NCBI GenBank assembly: GCA_020024635.1
Contig: JAHHTL010000011.1
Coordinates: 1-55,868, forward strand
Source of the DNA: Ruminococcus sp.
GTDB taxonomy: Bacteria > Bacillota > Clostridia > Lachnospirales > Lachnospiraceae
Direction: 5' to 3'
Length of the DNA: 55,868 nucleotides
Shown: in pieces, positions 1-8,469 of the stretch
How positions within the stretch are numbered: the stretch's first letter is position 1
How the letters are laid out: every line of letters begins with the position of its first letter
Notes under the pieces: model-generated
What the model saw: the letters and a program-made list of their open reading frames with translations, nothing else
Databases searched by the model: none
Told to the model about the DNA's origin: nothing
Program-made: the position numbers and the translations under genes

Positions 1-39
1 AAATCCCGTCCTTTTATGTATGCAAAGGGGAGATGTGAA

Positions 40-792
40 ATGATAAAAAAGTATTGTCAGAAAGGGTGTTGTAAACAGACAACATTGCGAAAGGCATTAA
101 AATTAGAAAGAGAAAAAAGTCCCGTAATTTCTTTTATTGGAGCAGGTGGAAAAACGACAACAATAAAAAGGCTTGTAAAAGAGTATCAGGACAAAAAAAT
201 ACCGGTGGTTGTTACAACTACTACACATTTGAAGATAGAAGAGAAACCATGGTTTTTGTTGGAAGCATCGAAAGAAAAAGCAATGGAAATTCTTTTAAAG
301 TATGGTGAAGTATGGATAGGAGAGATAGCAAAAGAGGGGAAAATGCAAACTCCAGATGAAAAATTTTTAGAACAGGTGTTAGAAATGGGATATCCAGTGT
401 TGATAGAAGCAGATGGGGCTAGGCGTCTTCCAATCAAAGCACCGGCTATACAGGAACCGGTCTATCACCCAAAGACAACGCATGTGGTAAATTTGTATGG
501 TATGGATAGTATTGGTAAAACGTGGGAAGAGACTTGCTTTCGCGCCGAATTGGCAGCGAACCTGTTAGGGAAAAGTGTGAAAGATACAGTATGTCCAGAA
601 GATATTACAAAGCTTATACTTCAGGAAAAAGGGGGAAAGAAAGATCTTCCGCTACAGGCAGAGTACTTTGTCATTTTGAATAAAACAGATACAAGAGAAT
701 TAGAAAAACTTGCGGTAGAAATTTGTATACAGTCTAAGGAAAAAGGTTTTGATAATATTATCATAACAGGAAATGAAAGAGAAAGAAGGTGA
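40..792 (+). CDS. yqeC: YqeC-type selenium-dependent hydroxylase accessory protein
   Basis: Predicted P-loop accessory protein of 250 aa, of the YqeC family that accompanies selenium-dependent molybdenum hydroxylases; its exact reaction is not established. The sequence shows a Walker A-like GAGGKTTT about 30 residues in, a TTTTHL segment, an EADGARRLPIK motif in the middle and a late NKTD, in keeping with a nucleotide-binding fold. An in-frame ATG exists at 16, but the ATG at 40 is preferred because AAAGGGGAGA lies just upstream of it. The next gene starts 4 nt after the stop, so the two are co-transcribed and probably coupled. Anything upstream lies outside the window. The family call is supported by the adjacent YqeB domain and the nearby hydroxylase. 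Confidence 0.85.
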   Translation: MIKKYCQKGCCKQTTLRKALKLEREKSPVISFIGAGGKTTTIKRLVKEYQDKKIPVVVTTTTHLKIEEKPWFLLEASKEKAMEILLKYGEVWIGEIAKEGKMQTPDEKFLEQVLEMGYPVLIEADGARRLPIKAPAIQEPVYHPKTTHVVNLYGMDSIGKTWEETCFRAELAANLLGKSVKDTVCPEDITKLILQEKGGKKDLPLQAEYFVILNKTDTRELEKLAVEICIQSKEKGFDNIIITGNERERR

Positions 793-796
793 GAGA

Positions 797-2158
797 ATGA
801 AAGTCTTAATCAAAGGAGCAGGGGATCTGGCAACAGGGATTGCATCACGCCTATATCGGGCAGGGCATCAGATTATTATGACAGAAATTGCAGTTCCCTT
901 AACGGTTCGTAGAACCGTTGCCCTATCGCGTGCAGTGTATGAACAGAAGGCAATAGTAGAGGATATGACAGGAATTCTTGTGAAAGATATGCAGTCAGCA
1001 GAAAAAGTGCTTTTGGAGGGGGATATTCCCGTCATTGTAGATTCAAAAGCACGGATCAAAGATGAATTTCATCCAGATATAATCGTAGATGCAATTCTTG
1101 CAAAAAGAAATATTGGCACAGCGATTACAGATGCTCCGTTTGTGATAGGAGTAGGGCCGGGGTTTAAAGCAGGTGAAGACTGTCACTGCGTCATTGAGAC
1201 AAAGCGTGGTCATACATTAGGAGAGACCATTTACCGAGGAACGGCAATTCCAAATACAGGAGTTCCGGGCGAAATAGGAGGATTTTCCGTAGAACGAATT
1301 ATCCGTGGAGCAGCCGAAGGAACCATGGTTCCAGTGGCAAAAATAGGAGAGACTGTGGAAAAAGGACAAGTTGTTGCGATTACAGGTGGAAAAGAAGTTT
1401 ACGCGAAGATGAGCGGAATTGTACGTGGAATGCTTCAACCAGGTGTCATGGTTCATGAGAATATGAAGATTGGAGATATTGATGCACGTTCCGAATTGTT
1501 TCATTGTTACACGATTTCAGATAAAGCAAGGGCAATTGGCGGTGCTGTACTAGAGGCAACTACACAGTTTGAACGTATGAGAGGGAACTATGCATTTGTG
1601 ATACTTGCAGCAGGAACAGGGAGTCGATTTGGAGAAAATAAGTTACTTGCAAAGCTTGACGGGAAACCGCTATACCAATATACATTGGATCGAATGAAGG
1701 CATTTGGAGCGTATCCACAGATGATTGTGACAGGGAATGAGGAAATCAAAGCTAAAGCCAAGGAACAGGGAATGGAAGTGGTATCAAATAAACAGCCAGA
1801 ACTTGGAATCTCACATTCAATCAAATTAGGAATAGATGCTTGTATACAGAAATATCCACAGATTGAAGGAATTTTATTTTCTGTGTGTGATCAACCCAAT
1901 TTAGAGTGTACCACGATCCAGCGGATTTTAAATACAGCATCGCTGCATAAAAGGCAAATTATACGGGCCGCAGATGGGGAGCAGAGTGGGAATCCAGTAT
2001 TGTGGGATCGGGAATTCTTTCCGGAACTTATGAAACTACAAGGAGATCATGGCGGAAGAACCCTCATGAAACAGATGCCGGAAAAAATCAGAAATGTTGG
2101 AGTTTTGCCAGAGGAATTAAAAGATATCGATTTCAAAAGTGATCTGGAAGCGAAATAG
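797..2158 (+). CDS. yqeB: YqeB-MobA fusion: Se-Mo hydroxylase accessory protein with cofactor nucleotidyltransferase domain
   Basis: A 453-aa two-domain protein. Residues 1 to about 260 match the YqeB (EF2563) family: N-terminal GAGDLATG, central VIGVGPGF and GEIGGF motifs. Residues from about 265 form a MobA/MocA-like nucleotidyltransferase with LAAGTGSRFGENKLL at 270-284, a CDQP motif and a late SGNPVL. In other genomes these domains are often separate genes beside selenium-dependent hydroxylases. The second domain is expected to add a nucleotide to molybdopterin (the CMP or GMP form cannot be read from sequence). An in-frame ATG at 773 overlaps yqeC; the ATG at 797 is preferred, with AGAAGGTGAGAG just upstream. 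It is followed by a perfect-stem terminator facing the converging ferredoxin gene. Confidence 0.85.
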   Translation: MKVLIKGAGDLATGIASRLYRAGHQIIMTEIAVPLTVRRTVALSRAVYEQKAIVEDMTGILVKDMQSAEKVLLEGDIPVIVDSKARIKDEFHPDIIVDAILAKRNIGTAITDAPFVIGVGPGFKAGEDCHCVIETKRGHTLGETIYRGTAIPNTGVPGEIGGFSVERIIRGAAEGTMVPVAKIGETVEKGQVVAITGGKEVYAKMSGIVRGMLQPGVMVHENMKIGDIDARSELFHCYTISDKARAIGGAVLEATTQFERMRGNYAFVILAAGTGSRFGENKLLAKLDGKPLYQYTLDRMKAFGAYPQMIVTGNEEIKAKAKEQGMEVVSNKQPELGISHSIKLGIDACIQKYPQIEGILFSVCDQPNLECTTIQRILNTASLHKRQIIRAADGEQSGNPVLWDREFFPELMKLQGDHGGRTLMKQMPEKIRNVGVLPEELKDIDFKSDLEAK

Positions 2159-2187
2159 ATGTAAAAAGAACATAAGATCCTTGAAGG

Positions 2188-2228
2188 AAAGAGCCAAGAA
2201 AAAGTTTTTGTGTTTTTCTTGGCTCTTT
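2188..2228. terminator. Bidirectional terminator between converging genes
   Basis: Perfect 16-bp inverted repeat (arms 2188-2203 and 2213-2228, AAAGAGCCAAG.../...CTTGGCTCTTT) around a 9-nt loop. A and T runs on the arms let it work on both strands. It lies between the stops of the YqeB-MobA gene (+) and the ferredoxin gene (-). Confidence 0.85.
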
Positions 2229-2266
2229 GTTGTAAAAAGTTATAGAAATACTGTTGGAATCAAACC

Positions 2267-2758
2267 CTATCTCGCCAATGTATAAATACCTTTCAGATCA
2301 TAAATTGCACCTCGAGGACATTTTACAGCACACATACCGCAACTTAAACAGTAAGTTTCATTAATGTTAGCACAATTATTGATGACTTTAATCGCACTGG
2401 CAGTGCATGTTTTTTCACAAATCCCACACCCGATACAACTAACTTCGCATTCTTTACGGGCAACTGCACCTTTGTCTTGATTGGAACATTTTACAACAAT
2501 ACGATTCGCACAATCATGAATGGTGATAATAGACTGTGGACAGGCTTTTGCACACATTCCACAAGCAACACATTTTTCTTCTTGAACTTCTGCAACGCCA
2601 TGTTCATTGAAAGAAATGGCACCAAATTTACAAGCATCTATACATGCACCACATCCGATACAACCGTAATTACAAGATGGATCGTCTTTACTTTGTCTGC
2701 AGCCACCATTACATGCAACAAAGGCTGCGTTATATGGAACTCTCTTTTTTATAGCCAT
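2267..2758 (-). CDS. Polyferredoxin-like 4Fe-4S protein, RnfB-type
   Basis: A 163-aa soluble iron-sulfur protein with four CxxCxxC-type clusters (GCIGCGACIDAC, CVACGMCAKAC, CIGCGICEKTC, CLSCGMCAVKC) and extra N-terminal cysteines (CNGGC). It has no signal peptide or membrane segment. The pattern resembles the C-terminal part of RnfB. An inferred role is to pass electrons to or from the molybdenum hydroxylase encoded just upstream on the same strand, which lacks its own FAD domain. The start at 2758 was chosen over upstream in-frame starts because AAGGAAGGA precedes it and it clears the hydroxylase stop at 2763. The 4-nt gap indicates co-transcription. The physiological partner is not shown by the sequence. 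Confidence 0.85.
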   Translation of the reverse strand: MAIKKRVPYNAAFVACNGGCRQSKDDPSCNYGCIGCGACIDACKFGAISFNEHGVAEVQEEKCVACGMCAKACPQSIITIHDCANRIVVKCSNQDKGAVARKECEVSCIGCGICEKTCTASAIKVINNCANINETYCLSCGMCAVKCPRGAIYDLKGIYTLAR

Positions 2759-2762
2759 GTTT

Positions 2763-5345
2763 TCAGTCCTTCCTTTCATATGGTGTGTGTTCAAGAGGCA
2801 AACTATGACGTCTGTTTCCGTCATATTTATAGTAAGCTTCCGCAATGGCAGGTGCGGTAGGAATGGAGGTGATTTCCCCAATACCGATAGCGCCATTGGC
2901 AACAGAAAGCCCAGGTTTGTCTATGACAATGGCTTTGATTTCAGGAATCTCGTGGGCGCGGAACAAACCTAGAGAACCATATTTTTGAATAGGCATGCAA
3001 TTCTCATCAATTGGATACTTCTCCCTTAATGCAAATCCCATAGACATAACCACACCACCTTCAATCTGACCTTCGCAAGACAAAGGATTGACCGCTTTGC
3101 CAACGTCGTGAGCAGCAATCATTTGCTCTACTTTTCCAGTTTTAGGATCCAAAATACACATCTGAGTGGCATAGCCATAAGCGACGTGAGAAACTGGATT
3201 AGGGACCTTTGCTCCAAGAGGGTCTGTTTTTGCTAAATACTCGGCATAATAAACGTTTCCAATTAAATCTTTCAATGTTTTTCCGGCATTTCGATCTTCC
3301 ATAAGTTGTTCACATGCTCTACGACAAGCTTCTCCTGTGACCAAAGTCTGGCGGGATCCAGATGTAGTTCCTGAGTTCGGGGAAATCCATGTGTTGCTGC
3401 GCTCATAAACAATATCATCAGCAGATAAGTCGGTATTTGTAACAATCATCTGTACTAAAACAGTCCCCAGTCCTTGACCAATGCAAGAGGCGCCGGTAAA
3501 GATATGGAGTTTTTCATCTTCTTGCACAATTAATTTCACACGTCCTGTATCAGGAAGTCCAACTCCCACTCCTGCATTTTTCATTGCACAGGCAAGACCA
3601 ACTGGTTTCCCAAGAGCAAGGGCTTTATCATACTCGGGTTTTATTGCTTCCAGTGTTTCTACAAGTCCTGTAGATTCGTCTACAATTTGTCCGTTTGGAA
3701 GAACACCACCTGGACGAATTGCATTTCGATAGCGAATTTCCCATGGAGAAATACCTACTTTTTCAGCCATCATATTTAATAAGGATTCTGTGGCAAAACA
3801 AGACTGTGTTACACCAAAACCACGGAATGCACCAGCAGGTGGATTGTTTGTATAATATGCGGTTCCTTCAATCTCAAAATTTTCATATGCATACGGACCG
3901 GCAGCATGGGTACATGCACGCTCAAGAACCGGCCCACCAAGAGAAGCAAAGGCTCCGGTGTCAGAAGAAATTTTTGCTTTGACACCTTGGATGATACCAG
4001 TTTCATCACAACCCATGGTAAAGTCCATAACAAAAGGGTGTCTCTTTGGATGTACGAGTAAAGATTCTGGTCTAGAAAGCTTTACTTTTACAGGCTGTCT
4101 TGTAACATAAGTAAGAAGCGCAGCAAAATGCTGCACAGTCATATCCTCTTTTCCACCAAAACCACCGCCAACAAGTGCATTTTGGACTTTGATTTTCTCA
4201 GAACCTAACAATAACTGACACTCGTGTAGAGTCTGATGCGCAGACTGGTCTGTGGAATAAATAAAGACATCGTCGTCTTCGTCTATGTATGCAGTTGCGC
4301 ATTCTGGTTCTAAAAATGCATGTTCGGTCCATGGGGTTTCAAAGTGATCGGAGATGACATACTTTGCATGTTTAATTGCGTCTTCCGCATTTCCACGGCT
4401 GATGTGTTTGTAGGCGCAGATGTTATTTTCTTCTTCGTCGTAAACCTTTGGTGCGTCAGGAGCCATGGCCTCTTCAATAGAATGAACAGCTGGTAAAACT
4501 TTGTAGTCCACTTGAATCAATTTTTTTGCTTTTTCTAGCGTTTCCATATCTTTTGCGGCAATCAGACAGATTGCATCTCCAAGATAATGTGTCAGTCCAC
4601 CTACAGGAATTAAGGTATATTGATCGTGCTTGATATGTCCGATTTTATTTTCACCTGGAATGTCATCAGCAGTTAGAACGGCGACAACACCCTCTAATGC
4701 TTTTGCTTTCGAAACATCGATGGAAAGAACTCTTGCTCGAGCATATTTGCTGCGAAGAGCTCCACCATATAACATACCTTCAAAATAGAAATCATCCGGA
4801 TATTTTCCGGTTCCAAGCACTTTTTCTTTGGCGTCAAGTCTTTGGACTCTAGAACCAACTGTCCAATTGGTGGAGGATGGTTTTGGAAGTGTACCTTCCT
4901 TTAAAATCTTTGCAGCAAGTCTTACAGCGGCAAAAATTTTAACATATCCTGTACAGCGACAGTAGTTGTTACGAAGAGCATATCTAATTTCTGCATCGGA
5001 AGGATCTGGATTTTTGTCAAGCAGTGCTTTGGTGCAGATGACCATACCAGGGATGCAAAATCCACATTGAACTGCTCCTGCTTCAGCATAAGCAAAACAA
5101 TAGACTTCTTTTTCCCAGTCCGAAAATCCTTCTACAGTTATAATCTCTTTTCCGTTAAGAGAATCGGTGTCGGGAACACAAGCTTTACAAGGTTCTCCGT
5201 CTATCATAACGGTGCATGCGCCACATGCACCTTCGCTGCATCCATCTTTGACAGAGGTAATATGCAGTTCATCACGAAGAAAACGCAGAAGTTTTTGGTT
5301 TTTTGAAGGAGTGACCACACTCCCATTCACTGTAAATGATACCAT
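2763..5345 (-). CDS. Selenium-dependent molybdenum hydroxylase, xanthine dehydrogenase/aldehyde oxidoreductase family
   Basis: An 860-aa cytoplasmic enzyme with the D. gigas aldehyde oxidoreductase layout. Residues 1 to about 155 carry two 2Fe-2S clusters (C36, C41, C44, C56; then C94, C97, C129, C131). The rest is the molybdopterin-binding part, with GGFGGKED, AFRGFG and a late GIGEIT glutamate motif. There is no FAD domain. Neighbouring YqeB, YqeC and MobA-like genes place it in the selenium-dependent hydroxylase group, where selenium is a labile cofactor ligand; no in-frame UGA is needed. The substrate (purine, aldehyde or other N-heterocycle) cannot be told. The start at 5345 has AAGGAG upstream; longer in-frame starts lack one. 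It is divergent from the HxlR regulator across 295 bp. Confidence 0.9.
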   Translation of the reverse strand: MVSFTVNGSVVTPSKNQKLLRFLRDELHITSVKDGCSEGACGACTVMIDGEPCKACVPDTDSLNGKEIITVEGFSDWEKEVYCFAYAEAGAVQCGFCIPGMVICTKALLDKNPDPSDAEIRYALRNNYCRCTGYVKIFAAVRLAAKILKEGTLPKPSSTNWTVGSRVQRLDAKEKVLGTGKYPDDFYFEGMLYGGALRSKYARARVLSIDVSKAKALEGVVAVLTADDIPGENKIGHIKHDQYTLIPVGGLTHYLGDAICLIAAKDMETLEKAKKLIQVDYKVLPAVHSIEEAMAPDAPKVYDEEENNICAYKHISRGNAEDAIKHAKYVISDHFETPWTEHAFLEPECATAYIDEDDDVFIYSTDQSAHQTLHECQLLLGSEKIKVQNALVGGGFGGKEDMTVQHFAALLTYVTRQPVKVKLSRPESLLVHPKRHPFVMDFTMGCDETGIIQGVKAKISSDTGAFASLGGPVLERACTHAAGPYAYENFEIEGTAYYTNNPPAGAFRGFGVTQSCFATESLLNMMAEKVGISPWEIRYRNAIRPGGVLPNGQIVDESTGLVETLEAIKPEYDKALALGKPVGLACAMKNAGVGVGLPDTGRVKLIVQEDEKLHIFTGASCIGQGLGTVLVQMIVTNTDLSADDIVYERSNTWISPNSGTTSGSRQTLVTGEACRRACEQLMEDRNAGKTLKDLIGNVYYAEYLAKTDPLGAKVPNPVSHVAYGYATQMCILDPKTGKVEQMIAAHDVGKAVNPLSCEGQIEGGVVMSMGFALREKYPIDENCMPIQKYGSLGLFRAHEIPEIKAIVIDKPGLSVANGAIGIGEITSIPTAPAIAEAYYKYDGNRRHSLPLEHTPYERKD

Positions 5346-5531
5346 GAATAATACTCCTTTTTTTACAAAATTTAAACGTAAACAATAGTGAAAATAAATG
5401 CAAATTTCTCGCGATCTTCTAAAAAAATATAATAATACCAATTACATTTATTATAAGATTTTCCGGTAGAAAAGTAAAGGAAAAAGCCAGAAAAACAAGG
5501 GGCAAACTTAGGGGCGAAGACCACGAATTTC

Positions 5532-5561
5532 TTGCTATAAATGGGAGGTAGTGGTAAACTA
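5532..5561 (+). promoter_or_regulatory. Promoter of the HxlR gene with an overlapping small inverted repeat
   Basis: TTGCTA (5532-5537), a 17-nt spacer and TAAACT (5555-5560). A TAGT-N5-ACTA inverted repeat (5549-5561) covers the -10, which would suit autoregulation. The rest of the 5346-5640 gap is AT-rich, must also hold the hydroxylase promoter, and shows no other clear element. Confidence 0.5.
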
Positions 5562-5640
5562 AATTCATAACAATAGATTTGAAAAAATCATAAGATTGTG
5601 GGAAGAATAGACTTATGAGCTATCAAAGGAGGAACAAATC

Positions 5641-6006
5641 ATGCCCGATTCACGAGAACACAAAGTTAGCTGCTCAAACTATCAATGCGAAATCGAATTA
5701 ACTTTGGAAATTTTAAGTGGTAAATGGAAAGCGTTGATCATATGGAACCTTCATTTGCATGACAGTATCCGCTACAACGAATTTCGACGCCTAATTCCTG
5801 GGATTACGCAGAAAATGCTTACACAGCAACTGAAGGAATTAGAAAAGTACGGCATTGTATCTCGTACTGTTCATCCAACTGTCCCGCCTACCGTGGAATA
5901 TCAACTTACGGATCTTGGAAAGGAACTGACCCCCATTATGAGTGCTATGGATCAATGGGGAAAAAACTATGTGCAATTCTATCAGCAAAGCCACCTGGAA
6001 AAATAA
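5641..6006 (+). CDS. HxlR-family winged-helix transcriptional regulator
   Basis: A 121-aa regulator spanning one HxlR domain: a Cys preceding LEILSGKWKALIIWNL, then FRRLIPGITQKMLTQQLKEL (recognition region) and the wing VEYQLTDLGKEL. Members such as YodB and HypR sense electrophiles or thiol oxidation through cysteines. This protein has Cys11 and Cys16, the latter at the family-conserved place, so redox or quinone sensing is plausible but inferred. AAAGGAGG lies 7 nt before the ATG. The next gene on the same strand begins 157 bp later, past an array of GTACC half-sites that could be its operator. The regulator could also act on the divergent hydroxylase unit. Confidence 0.85.
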   Translation: MPDSREHKVSCSNYQCEIELTLEILSGKWKALIIWNLHLHDSIRYNEFRRLIPGITQKMLTQQLKELEKYGIVSRTVHPTVPPTVEYQLTDLGKELTPIMSAMDQWGKNYVQFYQQSHLEK

Positions 6007-6039
6007 ATTTATATAGAAACCACCGTAATATAACAATTC

Positions 6040-6073
6040 TTACCTTTTGGTACATATAGTACCGAAAAGTACC
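6040..6073 (+). promoter_or_regulatory. Array of GTACC/GGTAC half-sites upstream of the alcohol dehydrogenase
   Basis: A perfect inverted repeat GGTAC-N5-GTACC (6049-6063) is followed by another GTACC at 6069-6073 and preceded by TTACC at 6040-6044. The half-sites at 6049, 6059 and 6069 are 10 bp apart, about one helical turn. This is a likely binding site for the HxlR regulator encoded immediately upstream; assignment to that protein is inference. Confidence 0.5.
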
Positions 6074-6162
6074 TTCTTTTCAAAGGGAAAATTTCCTGTT
6101 AACATATGCCTTAAAAGTGAGGAGGCATTCCTTACAGATATATTTGAAAAGGAGATACATAT

Positions 6163-7335
6163 ATGCAGAGATTTACAATTCCCAGAGACCTCTATTTTGG
6201 CGACAATGCGATAGAGTATCTGGCAACTATTAATGGAACAAAGGCCTTTATTGTCTACGGTTCTAACCGTTTGGCAACTGACGGTGTTATCAAGAAAATG
6301 GAAGATTATTTAAAGCAGGCTGGTATTGAATCTACCACGTTCTCTGGTGTTGAACATGACCCTTCTGTTGCAACTGTTCGTGAGGGAGTTCGTCAGATGA
6401 ATGAATTTCAGCCAGACGTAATTATCGGTATTGGGGGAGGTTCTCCAATCGATGCTGCAAAGGCTATGTGGATCTTCTATGAGCATCCTGATTTCACTTT
6501 TGAAGAAGCAGCAAAACCTTTTAATCTGCCTGAAATGCGCAATAAAGCGAAGTTCATTGCAATTTCTACTACCAGTGGAACGGCTACGGAGGTCACTTCC
6601 TTCTCTGTAATTACAGACAATGAAACTGGCATTAAATATCCGATTGCAGACTACAATATCACCCCTGATGTAGCTATCTTGGATACCACTTTGGTGGAGA
6701 AGATGCCTCAACATCTAGTGGCAAACACAGGAATGGATGCTTTGACTCACGCATTAGAGGCGTATGTTTCTACGGCAGCCAATCCTTTCACAGATGCATT
6801 GGCTATGCGTTCCATCGAGATGATTTTCAACAATCTGGTGAAATCTTATGAAGGTGACATGGAAGGTCGTAAGCAGATGCATTTGGCTCAGAATCTGGCA
6901 GGTATGTCATTTTCTAACGCCATTTTAGGGATTGCACACTCCATGGCTCACAAATCTGGCGCAATTTTAGACGTGCCTCATGGATTGGCAAACGCCATTT
7001 ATCTTCCGAACACAGTGTTATTTAACAGTAAGAATGCTGTTGCTAGCAGCCGTTACGCAGAGATTGCGCAGCGCATTGGCCTTAGCGGAAACAACGAGGA
7101 AGAATTGGTCATTGCTTTAGTGAATCAGATTAAGAGTATACGCAGCGAGTTAGGTATGGTTGGTTCCTTGAAGGAATTTGGAATTGAGGAGGAGAGCTTT
7201 ATGTCCAAAGTGGATAATATTGCTGTTACTGCTGTTGCAGATCCATGTACCAGCACCAATCCAAGAGAAATTGACTCTGAGCAGATGAAGAAGCTCTACC
7301 TTGCTGCTTATTATGGGGAAGACATTGCATTCTAG
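6163..7335 (+). CDS. Iron-containing alcohol dehydrogenase
   Basis: A 390-aa group III (metal-dependent) alcohol dehydrogenase, expected to interconvert an aldehyde or ketone and an alcohol with NAD(P)H in the cytoplasm. The sequence shows the nucleotide-binding GGGSPIDAAKAM near residue 90, the TTSGTATEV segment, and the metal-site stretch DALTHALEAY followed by HSMAHKSGA and DVPHGLAN. Length and ends are normal for the family. AAAGGAGAT precedes the start. It heads a row of six genes on one strand with short gaps (14-77 bp), downstream of an HxlR regulator and its candidate operator, so aldehyde detoxification under stress is a reasonable inference. The natural substrate is unknown. Confidence 0.9.
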   Translation: MQRFTIPRDLYFGDNAIEYLATINGTKAFIVYGSNRLATDGVIKKMEDYLKQAGIESTTFSGVEHDPSVATVREGVRQMNEFQPDVIIGIGGGSPIDAAKAMWIFYEHPDFTFEEAAKPFNLPEMRNKAKFIAISTTSGTATEVTSFSVITDNETGIKYPIADYNITPDVAILDTTLVEKMPQHLVANTGMDALTHALEAYVSTAANPFTDALAMRSIEMIFNNLVKSYEGDMEGRKQMHLAQNLAGMSFSNAILGIAHSMAHKSGAILDVPHGLANAIYLPNTVLFNSKNAVASSRYAEIAQRIGLSGNNEEELVIALVNQIKSIRSELGMVGSLKEFGIEEESFMSKVDNIAVTAVADPCTSTNPREIDSEQMKKLYLAAYYGEDIAF

Positions 7336-7412
7336 AATGGAAGGGCTTTGTCTGAACAGGTACGTTATAAAAAGAAACGAAAACAATCTATACGTAATAA
7401 GAGGAATAAAAT

Positions 7413-7886
7413 ATGAATGACACAACCAGTGCAATTGAACTGTTAGAGCGTAAAGATATTCCTTACAAGCTCTATTCTTACCCTACGGAGAATGGACCTG
7501 TGGCTGCTACGGATGTAGCAGCCTACTTTGGATATTCTCCGGAAAGATTATTCAAAACCTTAGTGACTTCCGATCATAAGGGAGGATACTACGTGTTCTG
7601 CCTTCCGGCAGAAAAGAGAATGGATTTAAAAAAGGCTGCTTCTATCGTGGGAGTGAAGAATCTTCAAATGTTAAAACCAGAAATTTTTGAAGAATTGACG
7701 GGGTATACTCATGGAGGATGCTCACCATTTGGATTAAGGACAAAACTGCCTATTTATGTGGAAAAGAGCGCCCAAAATTGGGAAACTATCTATGTTTCTG
7801 GCGGAAAAGTAGGTTACCTTATTGAAGTACAGCCTGAAGTATTGGAAACTTTGGTCCATGCTCAGTTTACAGAGTTTACAAAATAA
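7413..7886 (+). CDS. ybaK: YbaK/EbsC-family aminoacyl-tRNA deacylase, copy 1
   Basis: A 157-aa single-domain protein of the YbaK/ProX editing family, which hydrolyses mischarged tRNAs such as Cys-tRNA(Pro). Recognisable parts are the RLFKTLVT segment with the conserved lysine, MDLKKAA, and GGCSPFGLRTKLP near residue 100. The start has AAGAGGAA just upstream. It lies between the alcohol dehydrogenase and the nitroreductase (15-bp gap downstream). A second family member ends the same gene row at 11204, sharing the same core motifs but clearly diverged, so the two may edit different tRNAs. The substrate cannot be assigned from sequence. Confidence 0.85.
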   Translation: MNDTTSAIELLERKDIPYKLYSYPTENGPVAATDVAAYFGYSPERLFKTLVTSDHKGGYYVFCLPAEKRMDLKKAASIVGVKNLQMLKPEIFEELTGYTHGGCSPFGLRTKLPIYVEKSAQNWETIYVSGGKVGYLIEVQPEVLETLVHAQFTEFTK

Positions 7887-7901
7887 AAGGAGGATGCCAA
7901 T

Positions 7902-8414
7902 ATGGAATTTCAAGAAATGATAGAAAAACGATATTCATGCAGAAAATTCTCGGATAAAAAGGTGGATGCAGAACTTATCGAAAAAATTATTGAAGCAGGA
8001 CGGGTTGCGCCTACGGCTGTAAACACCCAACCATTTAAAATTTTTTGGCTTGATTCAGAGCAGGCACGAGAAAATATTCGTCAGGCAAGTAGCTGTACAT
8101 TTGGTGCGGATCAGTTCTTGATTGTTGGATATCAAGAAGAAAAGGGATGGGAACGTTCCTTCGATCAACGTAATTTTGCGGACGTTGATGCAAGTATTGT
8201 TGCAACACATATGATGCTTGCTATTGAAGACTTAGGTCTTAGTACAACTTGGGTAGGTTATTTTGATGCTCCTATGTTGCAAAGCCTTTATCCGCAAATG
8301 AAAGAGTATCATCTGATTGCATTGTTTCCGATTGGATATGCGGCAGAGGACGCTGTTCCTTCCGAACGTCATTTTAAGCGGAAATCAAAAAAAGAACTGG
8401 TAGAAATTATTTAA
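7902..8414 (+). CDS. Nitroreductase-family FMN oxidoreductase
   Basis: A 170-aa protein of the nitroreductase fold, expected to bind FMN as a dimer and reduce quinones, nitro compounds or related electrophiles with NAD(P)H. The N-terminal KRYSCRKFSDKKVD, APTAVNTQPFKIF and the GLSTTWVGYFD region are characteristic, as is the C-terminal FPIGYAAEDAVPSERHFKRK. It is at the short end for the family, but all the core elements are present. AAAGGAGG lies 9 nt before the start. Position between a YbaK deacylase and a DUF2871 membrane protein in the HxlR-linked row fits an electrophile-stress role. Confidence 0.85.
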   Translation: MEFQEMIEKRYSCRKFSDKKVDAELIEKIIEAGRVAPTAVNTQPFKIFWLDSEQARENIRQASSCTFGADQFLIVGYQEEKGWERSFDQRNFADVDASIVATHMMLAIEDLGLSTTWVGYFDAPMLQSLYPQMKEYHLIALFPIGYAAEDAVPSERHFKRKSKKELVEII

Positions 8415-8469
8415 GGTATTATTTTCGTTCCTTCTGATTTTTTACAGTTCTTGGTGGGAGAATATTATT

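Noticed and set aside
2763..5345. Selenocysteine in the molybdenum hydroxylase
   Set aside because: The frame is open throughout without internal UGA; this class uses a non-peptide labile selenium ligand.
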